DNA of 64,000 nt from JAJPKK01 sp963747835 (GTDB taxonomy: Bacteria; Pseudomonadota; Alphaproteobacteria; Rhizobiales; Xanthobacteraceae). Where the stretch lies: positions 2,170,001-2,234,000 of the forward strand of contig CAVVGO010000005.1 in NCBI GenBank assembly GCA_963747835.1. The letters are read 5' to 3'. Below, one piece after another: positions 45,179 to 54,012 of this stretch. Position numbers and translations under genes: made by a program. How positions within the stretch are numbered: the stretch's first letter is position 1; each line of letters starts with the position of its first letter. The notes below the pieces were generated by a model. It saw only the letters and a program-made list of their open reading frames with translations. It was not told the origin of the DNA and searched no databases.

Positions 45179-47008
45179 GTGGGTATTACACCTTGTGGCA
45201 TTTCGGTTAGTCGCTGCGGCGGACGCGGCTTCGACGCGGAGCCGCCGACACGCGCACGGCGTCGGGGCGGCTGGAGACTGGCCTTTCCGGCAGCGGTGTT
45301 TGCCACGGCCCTGCCGCTCTGCACCAACGCAAGCGCGCAAACCACGACCATCAACTCGCAGAAATTCGAGCTCCTGTTGAGAAAACTCGACAGGCTGGAG
45401 GAGGAGGTCAGAGTTCTAAAAGGACGGGACTCCAAGCCCAAACCGGCAGTCGCAGGTTCGGGGCAGGCGTCGCTGGCGCCGTCTCAAACGCCGCCCACGG
45501 CAGGCGCATATGCTCAGGCACCGGCTGGCAGCGCCTATCCGCCGGCGAAGGCGCCGTGGGTCCTGCCGGGCGGCGTAAGATTCTCCGGTGGAGGCTTCGT
45601 CGAAGCCGCTGGTGTCTGGCGCAACAAGAACCAAGTCTCCGATATCTCGTCCGATCTCAACAATATTCCCTACTCGTTCACACCGCTCGGCCACGAGCAC
45701 GAGTTGACGGTAACGGCCCGCCAGAGCCGGATTTGGGCGCTCGCCGAAGGCAATATTTCAACCAGCCAGTTGATCAATGCGTATTTCGAGATGGACTTCC
45801 TCGGTGCTGCCACCACGGCCAATTCGATCCAAACCAACAGCTATACGCCACGAATTCGCCAGGGCTTTTTCAATTATGACGACACCGCCTGGGGGTGGCA
45901 TGTTCTGGCCGGCCAGGCCTGGAGCCTCGTCACCCAAAACAAGGTCGGCATCGTGGCGCGGCAGGAGAACGCCCCGCTCGTGATCAATGGTGGACAGGTC
46001 GTCGGCTTCAACTATACGCGCCAGGCTCAGGTCCGCGTGGTCAAGGATTTCGGTCCGGCGGTCTCGGTCGGCGTGTCGGTTGAAGCTCCGCAGATTCGGT
46101 TCCAGTCGCCGGGATCGAATACGCCCAACGGTGTGCTGATCAACAGCGTGAACAATGGTCTCCAGACTGGGGGAGAAGACACGCTGCAGTCCTATTCCGC
46201 GGACACCATTCCGGACTTCGTCCAAAAAATAGCCTTCGATCCGGGCTGGGGCCATTACGAAATACTCGGGCTTCAGCGCTTCTTCACCGATAACGTCCAA
46301 CAGTGTGTCGTCACCACGGCCGTTTGCTCGCCTTCAACGGGCAGCGCCGTCATTGGAGGACCGTCGAATAAGACGACGTTCGGCTGGGGCATCGGCGGTT
46401 CGGTGCTGCTGCCCGTCGTGCCGAGATTCCTCGATCTCCAAGGCAGTATCCTCTACGGAGAGGGGATCGGCCGATATGGTGCGGGGCAATTGCCGGACGT
46501 AACGTTCGCACAAAATGGCTCGCTGAGCCCCGTCACGGCCCTTCAAACCCTTGTGGGCGCGGTCGGACATTTCACGCCGGATCTGGATGTCTACACCTAT
46601 GCGGGCCTCGAGCGCGACAACGCCAACTTCTCCTCTGTCGGCGGCCTCCCGTTCGGCTTAGGCAATCCGCTTTACTCCGACGGATCATGCTTCGCGGCGA
46701 ATTCGCTCGCGGTGCCTTCGCAGACATCTTCGCCAGCCGGCAACCCCATAACAAGCAGTTTGTCCAACACCACCTGCTCGGTAAACGTCAAGCAGCTCGA
46801 GGAGGTCACGATTGGGTTTTGGCAGAACCTCTACAAAGGTGATGTGGGGCGGATCGCTGCCGGCGCGCAATTGGAGTACATCCATCGCACCACTTTCTCG
46901 GGACTGAACTTTGTCGGAGGCGCTACGACAAAAACCGTGGCCCCGCAGGTGGCACCGGCCGTCGACCAGGCCACCGCCCTGGTTTCGCTGCGCTATTATT
47001 TCCCCTGA
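45179..47008 (+). CDS. DcaP-like trimeric porin
   Basis: 609 residues. The GTG at 45179 has GGGGGAG 8 bases before it; the long basic N-region leads to a signal cut near NASAQ. A short coiled coil (KFELLLRKLDRLEEEVRVLK) precedes a Pro/Ala-rich linker and a beta-barrel of roughly 18 strands ending TALVSLRYYFP, typical of OprP/DcaP-type porins. The terminal aromatic is present. The following amidohydrolase and binding protein suggest uptake of that enzyme's substrate or product. Substrate unknown. Confidence 0.87.
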   Translation: MGITPCGISVSRCGGRGFDAEPPTRARRRGGWRLAFPAAVFATALPLCTNASAQTTTINSQKFELLLRKLDRLEEEVRVLKGRDSKPKPAVAGSGQASLAPSQTPPTAGAYAQAPAGSAYPPAKAPWVLPGGVRFSGGGFVEAAGVWRNKNQVSDISSDLNNIPYSFTPLGHEHELTVTARQSRIWALAEGNISTSQLINAYFEMDFLGAATTANSIQTNSYTPRIRQGFFNYDDTAWGWHVLAGQAWSLVTQNKVGIVARQENAPLVINGGQVVGFNYTRQAQVRVVKDFGPAVSVGVSVEAPQIRFQSPGSNTPNGVLINSVNNGLQTGGEDTLQSYSADTIPDFVQKIAFDPGWGHYEILGLQRFFTDNVQQCVVTTAVCSPSTGSAVIGGPSNKTTFGWGIGGSVLLPVVPRFLDLQGSILYGEGIGRYGAGQLPDVTFAQNGSLSPVTALQTLVGAVGHFTPDLDVYTYAGLERDNANFSSVGGLPFGLGNPLYSDGSCFAANSLAVPSQTSSPAGNPITSSLSNTTCSVNVKQLEEVTIGFWQNLYKGDVGRIAAGAQLEYIHRTTFSGLNFVGGATTKTVAPQVAPAVDQATALVSLRYYFP

Positions 47009-47228
47009 GGGACGCGCACAGCGAGCAGCGAGCAGCGCGCAAGCCCAAAGGCGAACCACCCGGCCGATGGCCGGGGGGTTCATTCTTGTGCGCTGCACCT
47101 CGCAAGCTGGCGCGAACGATGTGGCGTCCGCCTGCAGCGACGTGTGTCCTTGCCTGACATCATCCTTTTCGTCATGTTGTTCCGGCAGAGCGGCTTCAGC
47201 CGCCATCGAATATGGGGAGGAAGACAAC

Positions 47229-48685
47229 ATGCGCGACAACGCTAACGATTCCGCAAAGGCTCGAATCGGCCGGCGCGACTTCATCAAGTCCGCCGGTGCC
47301 TCCCTGGTCGCGGCCGGCGGCGCCACCACCAGCACCATTTGGCCGGCGGTCGCCCAGCGAGGCCCGGAACGCACCTTGCTCAAGGGCGGCGTGGTGCTGA
47401 GCTTCGATCGCGGCGTCGGGGATTTCGACAAGGCCGACGTGCTTATCGAAGGCCGCAAGATCGCGGCGGTGCAGCCCAATATCTCGGCTACCGCCTCAGT
47501 GATCGATGCGTCGCACATGATCGTGCTGCCGGGTTTCAACGATACGCATCATCATTTCTACCAGAGCGCGCTTCGCAATGTGCTCGCGAACGGGCTGCTG
47601 TCCGATTATTTCCGCGATATTTCGGGAGCCGCTACCGCAGAGTACCGGGCGGAGGACGCCTATGTGGGTAACCTTGCCGGCGCGTTGCGGGCGATCGACG
47701 CCGGCATCACCACCATCACCGATCTGTCCCAGGTATCCAATACGCCCGCCCACAGCGATGCCTTGATCAAAGGCCTCAAAGACTCCGGGATACGCGCCCT
47801 CTACGGCTATTCGCGCGGCTCCGGTGCAGCCCAGAAATGGCCGGATGACGTTGAGCGTATTCAGAAACAGCACTTCAACTCGGCCGACCAACTCGTCACC
47901 CTCGCGCTCGGCACCGGGATCGACAAGGACCAGTGGCTTACTGCCCGCAAATATGGGCTGCGCATCTTCACTCACGTGGTCGGCGCCAATCCCGGCATTG
48001 GCCCCGACCAGGTAATCAAGCTCGGCGACGCCGGCCTGATGGGTCCGGACAATGTCTACATCCATTCACCAACGGTACCGACGACCAGATGCGCCGGGTC
48101 AAGGATACCGGCGGATCGCTGTCGATCGCCGCTCCGATCGAGATGGCGATGCGCCACGGCATGCCGCCGATCCAGCAAGCGCTCGATGCCGGCATCCGGC
48201 CGAGCCTGTCGAGCGACGTCGAGACCACGATGGCAGCCGACATGTTCACGCAGATGCGCTCAGCCTTCACGTTGCAGCGCGCCCTCGTCAACGAGCGATC
48301 CATCAAAGGCGGGGAGAACCTGCCGCCGCTACTGACTGCGCGTGACGTGATCGAGTTCGCCACACTTCAAGGGGCACGCACAGACGGGCTCGACTGGAAG
48401 ATTGGCACGCTCACGCCCGGCAAGGAAGCCGACATCGTCTTGCTGCGGACCGACCTCACCAACACGCTGCCGTTCAACAACGCCTACGGGGCGATCGTGA
48501 CTGCGATGGATACCAGCAACGTCGATACGGTATTCATTGCTGGCCGGGCGATGAAGCGCCGCGGCAAGCTCCTCGGCGTCGACCTCGCCCGCGTTCAGCA
48601 TGATGCCGCCGCGTCGCGGGATTACCTCGTCGGCAAGCTGGGCTGGTCGCGCTCGGTCATCGACACCAGCCGGTCCGGGCATTGA
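47229..48685 (+). pseudogene. Tat-exported amidohydrolase with one-base frameshift
   Basis: A paralogue of the enzyme at 10232-11839. The ATG at 47229 has GGGAGGA upstream and the Tat signal RIGRRDFIKSAGASL. Metal sites are DTHHHF and FTHVVGANPG. At about 48067 a base is missing: the frame before reads NVYIHSP, the frame after TNGTDDQMRRVKDTGGSLSI. The rest carries RPSLSSDVETTM and MDTSNVDTVFIAGRAMKRRG to the stop at 48683. Repaired length is about 485 residues. Either a recent pseudogene or an error. Confidence 0.83.
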
Positions 48686-48734
48686 CGGCGACGGCCGGCC
48701 TTGTGACGGGTCATTCGGCAACCGGAGTATTGTC

Positions 48735-49496
48735 ATGTTCAAGGAGGCCATCGTGGCGGCATTGAGCGGCATTGGTGCTGCGGGCGTAATGTTCGCTGGC
48801 ATTGCGGGCGCCGCCGACCTCAAGGTGATCGGTTCGCCGGGCACAAGGGCGCCCTACACGCTCCTTTTGCCTGGCTTCGAGCAGACAACCGGGACCAAGG
48901 TGACGACGATTTGGGGCGGCGTCACCGAGGTTCACAAGCGCGTCTCCGACGGCGAGATCGCCGACGTGGTGATGCTGCCGGCCGCCCAGATCGACGATCT
49001 CATGAAGCAAGGCAAGATCGTCGCCGACAGCCGCGTCGATGTGGCAAAGTCTGCCATTGGGGTTGCGATCCGCACCGGCGCGCCGAGGATCGACACCGGT
49101 TCCGCCGACGGCATCAAGAGAGCGCTGCTCGCGGCCAAGACAATCGCCTATTCGGGCGGGCCGAGCGGCATTCACATGGCGCGGCTGATCCGGAAATGGG
49201 GCATCACGGATGAGGTCAAGGCCAAGATCGTCACGGTGCCACCCAACATGCCGATCGGCGAGGTGGTAGCGCGCGGCGATGCCGAGATCGGCTTCCAGCA
49301 GGTAAGCGAATTGCTGCCGGTCCAGGGGATCGATTACCTCGGGCCGCTGCCGGCGGACATCCAGGAGATCACCACGTTTTCCGCTGGCGTGCATAAAGCG
49401 GCGGCCGCGCCGGACGCCGGCCGCGCATTGTTGAAATTTCTGACGGCCCCTGCGGCGGCTTCGATCATCCGCAAGACCGGCATGGATCCTGGATAA
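48735..49496 (+). CDS. Exported substrate-binding protein (molybdate-type fold)
   Basis: 253 residues with a signal peptide (ending AGIAGAAD). The SBP_bac_11 fold is recognisable by LKVIGSPGTRAPYTLLLPGF, VVMLPAAQIDDLMKQGKI, GPSGIHMARLIRKWGI and IGFQQVSELLPVQGI. Related proteins bind oxyanions such as molybdate or small acids. The ATG at 48735 has GGAG upstream. It begins 49 bases after the amidohydrolase and has no ABC permease or ATPase next to it, so it is an orphan in this window. Confidence 0.85.
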   Translation: MFKEAIVAALSGIGAAGVMFAGIAGAADLKVIGSPGTRAPYTLLLPGFEQTTGTKVTTIWGGVTEVHKRVSDGEIADVVMLPAAQIDDLMKQGKIVADSRVDVAKSAIGVAIRTGAPRIDTGSADGIKRALLAAKTIAYSGGPSGIHMARLIRKWGITDEVKAKIVTVPPNMPIGEVVARGDAEIGFQQVSELLPVQGIDYLGPLPADIQEITTFSAGVHKAAAAPDAGRALLKFLTAPAAASIIRKTGMDPG

Positions 49497-49703
49497 CTCC
49501 AGGCGGGAGCGCAGATGAATCCTGCGCGCCCACTCGCCGGCAAACACCGGAAGAGTGCGAACCTGGAGCTGTCCAACAATTGGGCGTCCCCGTTTGCCGT
49601 GATATCAGGCAATGGAACCATTCCGCAATGCAGCAGTTTTCATGCTGTCGCGCAGTTACCTCGCGAACACGGCTTCTTATCCAGACCTAACGAGGAGACA
49701 CCG

Positions 49704-49886
49704 ATGTCGGAGGAATTTGCCTGTCCCACCTGCCGCCGCCAGTCGGTGATTTATCCCGACGCGCGAGAAGACGACGCGCGCGTCGTCTGCCGCACGTGTG
49801 GAACCTCTTTCGGTACATTATCGCAATTCCGTCGGTTCGTGGAACGGTTCACTCAAGGAGCCGGTGCCGGCACCAGCCGGTGCTAA
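49704..49886 (+). CDS. Small zinc-ribbon protein
   Basis: 60 residues with two CxxC pairs (CPTCRRQ and CRTCGTS) that would bind one zinc. The ribosome site GAGGAG is well placed. A weaker stress-promoter-like GGAAC-N17-GTT lies at 49614-49638. The gene sits alone between the binding protein and the convergent peptidase. No homologue with a known function comes to mind. An adaptor or regulator role would be a guess. Confidence 0.75.
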   Translation: MSEEFACPTCRRQSVIYPDAREDDARVVCRTCGTSFGTLSQFRRFVERFTQGAGAGTSRC

Positions 49887-49965
49887 GCCGCGCGCCAGCG
49901 CGATAGAGAAAGCGGCAACCGCGGCCAATCAGTAGGTCGAGCCGGAAACATATCCGGCATCTGCT

Positions 49966-51096
49966 TCACATCGGAGTCGTACTTCCGGAGCGCTGGCGCA
50001 AGCCCGCGATCATGGCGCGAATTCCGCCATCCGGCTTTGCGACCCGACCCGCATTCGCGTGAATGCACGCATGAACGAAGGCCAATTTCCCGATAGCAGC
50101 AGCGCTGAGGACAAACGGATAGAGATCGGGAAGACCCATGCTCCGGTTGATCGAATTTGCCGCGAACGTGAGCGGTATCCAGGCCTCGATCAACCGGTCC
50201 ATATCGGCGATGTGAGGATCGAAGTCGATTTTGGTTGCAAGGCCCTTCGACAACTTCGGCGCGACTACGAGACTGAACGCCCCAGCTGTTTCCAAAGTGT
50301 CGACCATGTGAAAGTAGTGCGCCCAGGTTTCGGCGAAGTCTTCCCAAGGGTGGGCGGTCGCGTACGCGCTCACAAAGTGCGCAGGCCAGTCGGGGGGAGC
50401 GCCGGACGCATAGTAGCGTTGCAGGTCTGACGCGTAGTCTTCGCGTTCGTCGCCGAAAAGCTGCCGAAATTCATCAAGGCTTGATGAATTAGCAATGAGG
50501 CGATCCCAATAGTAGTGCGCAATCTCGTGACGGAAATGCCCGAGCACCGTTCGATAAGGTTCGTCCATCTGCCCGCGGCGGCGCTCTCGCTCGACATGAT
50601 CGGCTTCCGCGAGATTGATGGTGATTACCCCATTGGCGTGCCCTGTCATTATCGGGGCCGCACCTTGCGACATGAACGTGGCGTCCGCCAGAAAGTCGAA
50701 GGCGAGCCCATTCGGATCCTCGGCGCGCGTCCGAAGCGGCAGGCCCAACCTGAGCAGGGTGTAGAACAGCCGATGTTTGGCGAGTTCTATAAATCGCCAA
50801 CGGGTCAGATTATTGGTCTGATTCAAATCCGGAATGACGCGATTGTGACGGCATGCAGCGCAATATTGGTCGGCATCTTCGGCCGGGATAAGCCAATTGC
50901 AAACCCCGTAGCCGGCGTTGGCGCAATACCGGTAGCGCCCTGAACTTGCGAGCGCCCGCCAATTCGGAGGATCGGGCTTGAGGGCCGTCACGGTTTGCCG
51001 GGCGGGCAGATACCCGAGCGAAAGTTCGCAGCTCTCGCAACGCGTGTTCTCAAAATAGAGCGGTTGGCCGCAATTTTGGCATTCGAAAAGCGTCAT
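49966..51096 (-). CDS. Zinc-ribbon metallopeptidase (Peptidase_Mx-type)
   Basis: 376 residues. The N-terminal zinc ribbons carry CQNCGQPL, CESCELS and later CAACRHN, with further conserved Cys between. The catalytic motif HEIAHYYWD (HExxH) follows in the middle, and a later Asp/Glu-rich segment (GDEREDYASDLQRYYASGAPP, WEDFAETWAHYFHM) completes the metal site. Full-length match to the putative zinc-binding peptidase family. An exact EcfG promoter lies 64-88 bases upstream, so it is probably stress-induced. Confidence 0.9.
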   Translation of the reverse strand: MTLFECQNCGQPLYFENTRCESCELSLGYLPARQTVTALKPDPPNWRALASSGRYRYCANAGYGVCNWLIPAEDADQYCAACRHNRVIPDLNQTNNLTRWRFIELAKHRLFYTLLRLGLPLRTRAEDPNGLAFDFLADATFMSQGAAPIMTGHANGVITINLAEADHVERERRRGQMDEPYRTVLGHFRHEIAHYYWDRLIANSSSLDEFRQLFGDEREDYASDLQRYYASGAPPDWPAHFVSAYATAHPWEDFAETWAHYFHMVDTLETAGAFSLVVAPKLSKGLATKIDFDPHIADMDRLIEAWIPLTFAANSINRSMGLPDLYPFVLSAAAIGKLAFVHACIHANAGRVAKPDGGIRAMIAGLRQRSGSTTPM

Positions 51097-51159
51097 CGGC
51101 CTCGTTCACGCTGGCCCGATAAGCGGCCACTCTCTGTGCATCGGGAAGCTCCCCTCAAA

Positions 51160-51184
51160 AACGACGGACACGGCAAAGAGTTCC
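51160..51184 (-). promoter_or_regulatory. EcfG-type promoter upstream of the zinc peptidase
   Basis: On the minus strand GGAAC (51184-51180), 16 bases and CGTT (51163-51160) match the general-stress consensus GGAAC-N16/17-CGTT exactly. The peptidase ATG is at 51096. Confidence 0.75.
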
Positions 51185-51258
51185 ATCGCTTGGGCTCCGC
51201 CACGACTTGGACGCAACGGATGGAAACCTCACTCAGCGCGAAGCGCGAGGCCTTCTCC

Positions 51259-51284
51259 GGAACGCGCGGGCGGATCACGGCGTT
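51259..51284 (+). promoter_or_regulatory. EcfG-type promoter upstream of the dihaem protein
   Basis: GGAAC (51259-51263), a 17-base spacer and CGTT (51281-51284) match the EcfG consensus. The start of the dihaem gene lies 104 bases downstream. Confidence 0.7.
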
Positions 51285-51387
51285 GCCGGAATGGCGATCA
51301 ACTCGGGCTTCCCGTCTGCGGATATTAGGACCTCATTCAAGCAAAAGAGCGGCTCGGGGCAAAACCACCATCCAGCCTGGGAGCGAG

Positions 51388-52020
51388 ATGACAATGCGTA
51401 CAATTTCAATTGGAGCGGCAGCTTTCGCGGTGGCGACCTCATGGGCGGCCCTCTGCTATCACGCGCCGGCGCAAACGCCGGCCGCGTTACGCCCGGCCTC
51501 TTCGTTTGCAAACATCGCCGATCGTCCGGCCCGATCTCGGGCGCTGTTCACTGAGGTTGCGAAGGTCCTAACCAATCCGCGGTGCATGAACTGCCATCCG
51601 GCCGGCGATCATCCCCTGCAAGGCGTTGACCACCATATCCATCAGCCGGCGGCACAACGCGGAGAAGCGGGCGCCGGCGTGCCGGGTCTGCCATGCGCGG
51701 CGTGTCATTCCGACCACAACTTTACGCTCGCCGCCGGAGAGGCGAGCTATCGAAGCATCCCTGGTCACCCGCGCTGGGGCTTGGCACCGATCGAAATGGC
51801 GTGGGAGGGCAAATCGATCGGGGATATTTGCCGACAGGTCAAGGATCCGGCCCGCAATGGTGGCCGCAATCTTTCCTTGCTGCACGATCACATCGCAAGT
51901 GACGATCTCGTGGGATGGGCTTGGTATCCCGGCGAAGGCCGGCAGGCAGCCCCGGGCACCCAGAAGGAACTCGGGGACCTGGTGCAGGCATGGATCGATT
52001 CCGGCGCTGATTGTCCCTGA
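51388..52020 (+). CDS. Exported dihaem c-type cytochrome-like protein
   Basis: 210 residues with a signal peptide. Two haem-binding CxxCH motifs (CMNCH and CAACH) sit 42 residues apart, with conserved HPAGDHPLQG and PPGH-like stretches. From memory, related proteins are annotated as a subunit of an isoquinoline-1-oxidoreductase-like group, but no molybdenum partner is encoded here. The start is the ATG at 51388 (MTMRTIS); ATG at 51394 is a second option. It is convergent with the PRC-barrel gene, and an EcfG promoter precedes it. Confidence 0.85.
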   Translation: MTMRTISIGAAAFAVATSWAALCYHAPAQTPAALRPASSFANIADRPARSRALFTEVAKVLTNPRCMNCHPAGDHPLQGVDHHIHQPAAQRGEAGAGVPGLPCAACHSDHNFTLAAGEASYRSIPGHPRWGLAPIEMAWEGKSIGDICRQVKDPARNGGRNLSLLHDHIASDDLVGWAWYPGEGRQAAPGTQKELGDLVQAWIDSGADCP

Positions 52021-52083
52021 TCATCGACGCATCGGTCGGAGGGTAAAGCTCCCGGCTGACCGCCCGTCCGCGACACAGCAAAA

Positions 52084-52110
52084 CGCCCCGCCGTACGAGA
52101 CGGCAGGGCG
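52084..52110 (-). terminator. Rho-independent terminator of the PRC-barrel gene
   Basis: CGCCCCGCCGT (52084-52094) pairs with ACGGCAGGGCG (52100-52110), one mismatch and a 5-base loop. A TTTT tract follows on the minus strand. It lies 32 bases beyond the stop at 52142, between two convergent genes. Confidence 0.7.
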
Positions 52111-52141
52111 TAATGCCACACGAAGTTAGAAAGGGTTGGCG

Positions 52142-52564
52142 TTACGCTGGAACCCAGGTCGCCTTCGCCCGATCGTATTTATAACCCGCCGCATTCTTCA
52201 GCAAGTCCTTGGTGGTATTCATCGTCAGATACCACTTATCGTTCTTCATTGTGGCATGCACGGCGCTGAAAGGCACCGCCACGTCCTTTTCATCGATGCC
52301 GAGGAAACCGCCGACCGAGACGATGAAGGCGTCGATCTTGCCTTCCTTATTGATCAGTACGTCGGAAATCTCACCGATCTTGGACTCGGACGGATCGTAG
52401 ACGTTCTGCTTGTACCAATTGGTAACGGTCGTCGCGTTCTGGGGCAGCGCCGTCAAAGTTTGCGTCTGCACCGGCGTTGCGGCGCCCGTAGTGCTCTGTT
52501 GCGCATAGGCGGCGCTGGTGAGACCCACCGCGACCGCTGTGACAATGGCTAGTCTGTTGAGCAT
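52142..52564 (-). CDS. Exported PRC-barrel protein
   Basis: 140 residues with a signal peptide (ending SAAYAQ). The PRC-barrel unit reads VYDPSESKIGEISDVLINKE, IDAFIVSVGGFLGIDEKDVA and VPFSAV. It resembles the second PRC protein at 62088. Exact EcfG boxes at 52646-52670 and a strong terminator at 52084-52110 frame the gene as a single-gene stress unit. PRC-barrel proteins in this setting are periplasmic stress proteins of unknown mechanism. Confidence 0.88.
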   Translation of the reverse strand: MLNRLAIVTAVAVGLTSAAYAQQSTTGAATPVQTQTLTALPQNATTVTNWYKQNVYDPSESKIGEISDVLINKEGKIDAFIVSVGGFLGIDEKDVAVPFSAVHATMKNDKWYLTMNTTKDLLKNAAGYKYDRAKATWVPA

Positions 52565-52645
52565 TTAATTCACTCCATCATTTGTGTTAAGTTTGGGAGA
52601 AAAAGCCAATACTGGGAATCGAAGGCTTCAATTCCTCGTCGGGAA

Positions 52646-52670
52646 AACGCCGCGCCGGAATGATTGTTCC
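52646..52670 (-). promoter_or_regulatory. EcfG-type promoter upstream of the PRC-barrel gene
   Basis: On the minus strand GGAAC (52670-52666), 16 bases and CGTT (52649-52646). The PRC-barrel ATG is at 52564, about 80 bases downstream. Confidence 0.75.
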
Positions 52671-52746
52671 ATCGCGCGCCATCGACGATTTGGAACTTTT
52701 ATTGCCACGTTGAGATTTAAGATACTCATCAAAGTGCAGGCGCATC

Positions 52747-53232
52747 ATGACTACAAACCAAATTGACCACGTCTGGCAAATCGCCGAAAAAATCAAAGTA
52801 TGCATGCTCACGACATTGTCCGGCGACCGTATGCGAGCGCGACCCATGCATTCGATCGCCGATCAAGCGGCCAACTGCTTGTGGTTCATTACAGAGCAAC
52901 GCGGCGCGAAGGAAGAGGAGATCAACACCGCGCCGGACGTGTGCCTCGCGTTCGCCGATACCAGCTCAAACAGCTACCTCAGTGTTGCGGGTCGCGCCGA
53001 AATGTTGCGCGACGCCGCCAAGGCTCAGGAGCTGTGGAGTTCGGAGGCGCAGGCGTGGTGGCCGAACGGCCCGACCGACCCCGACGTTCGCGTGCTCCGC
53101 GTACTGCTGGAGAGCGCCGAATACTGGGACACGCGCGGCAATTCAATCACGGTTGCGTTGAGATTAGCTGCTGCACGAATTTCCGGTAACCCGCCGGATC
53201 TCGGCGAGAATAGGAAAGCGCGATTGCGTTGA
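52747..53232 (+). CDS. Pyridoxamine 5'-phosphate oxidase-like (general stress protein 26-type)
   Basis: 161 residues with the split-barrel flavin-binding fold: VCMLTTLSGDRMRARPMHSIA, LWFITEQRGAKEEEI, VCLAFADTSSNSYLSVAGRAEM and the C-terminal WPNGPTDPDV. Such proteins bind FMN or F420-type cofactors. It resembles the general-stress protein group 26 of pyridoxamine-oxidase-like proteins. Divergent from the PRC-barrel gene. I see no EcfG box facing this gene. Confidence 0.88.
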   Translation: MTTNQIDHVWQIAEKIKVCMLTTLSGDRMRARPMHSIADQAANCLWFITEQRGAKEEEINTAPDVCLAFADTSSNSYLSVAGRAEMLRDAAKAQELWSSEAQAWWPNGPTDPDVRVLRVLLESAEYWDTRGNSITVALRLAAARISGNPPDLGENRKARLR

Positions 53233-53327
53233 TCATAAGGATCGCAGATCATCTTTCTCAACCTGCAACGGCCCGTTCCGGCCCACCGCACCACGGCGGA
53301 CCGGAAGTAAGAGACCGTCGATAGCCA

Positions 53328-53831
53328 CTATTCCGCAGCCTGCGGTCGCTCGGTCGCGCTTTCATTGACGCCGCCGTCCGCGATGGAAGTCAGAAGTTCG
53401 TCGGCGTGCTTTTCCTCTGCCAGCGTTTCACCGAGGAGCTCGACCGCTTCTTCCTGACCGAGCAATTGCGCCCACGCACGCAGTGTGCCGTACCGCGCGA
53501 TCTCATAGTGCTCGGCAGCTTGAGCAGCCGCCAAAATGCCGGCGTCACGCAATGCCTCGTCGTCGACCTCATCGATGACTTCCTGGCCTTCAGCGATGAT
53601 GCCAAGGATCGCATCGCAGGTCTTTCCGCGGGGTTTCTTTCCGATCAGTTCGAATACCTTTTCGAGGCGTTCAACGTGGCCCTCGGTTTCTTCGCAATGA
53701 TTGGTGAACGCCTCCTGCAATTTCCCGTTGCTGCTCTTTTTCGCGAGCTTCGGAAGGGTTTTTAGCAGCTGTTTCTCCGCGAAATAGACGTCCTGGAGCA
53801 TTGCGTGGAAAAGCTCGTCCATTGATTTCAT
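53328..53831 (-). CDS. DUF892 ferritin-like protein (YciF-type)
   Basis: 167 residues, a four-helix bundle with the carboxylate/His metal ligands spread over DVYFAEKQLL, NHCEETEGHVERLEKVF, AAEHYEIARYGTLRAWA and ETLAEEKHADELL, the diiron layout of the family. Bacterial YciE/YciF proteins are stress-induced. The ATG at 53831 gives MKSMDELFHAML. An in-frame open stretch to 54248 is unsupported. Although it sits in the stress island, no exact EcfG box faces it. Confidence 0.9.
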   Translation of the reverse strand: MKSMDELFHAMLQDVYFAEKQLLKTLPKLAKKSSNGKLQEAFTNHCEETEGHVERLEKVFELIGKKPRGKTCDAILGIIAEGQEVIDEVDDEALRDAGILAAAQAAEHYEIARYGTLRAWAQLLGQEEAVELLGETLAEEKHADELLTSIADGGVNESATERPQAAE

Positions 53832-54012
53832 GATGCATTCCTGTTTGCAAGAGGGTCGATATGCCCTCAAGCACCGTCTAACTGTTTTGTTCCTGTGGGA
53901 ATCAAAAGGGCTCATGGGTGAACTTTGAAGCTCCAGCGGCGTTGAACCGATCAGCAGGCGTGCGTTGTGCGCCGCCTTCGTGGACTTGTAGCGCCGCGGT
54001 TGGGGGGTAGCA

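Noticed and set aside
49614..49638. GGAAC-N16-AGTT before the zinc-ribbon gene.
   Set aside because: The -10 does not match CGTT. It is kept as a possible weak stress promoter in the gene entry, not claimed as one.
52688..52746. GGAAC and CGTT close together before the PNPOx gene.
   Set aside because: The spacing is only 11 bases, which does not suit EcfG.
53832..54012. An EcfG promoter for DUF892 or YihY.
   Set aside because: GTTCC occurs at 53889-53893, but the matching -10 would read GCTT instead of CGTT. No exact boxes face these genes.
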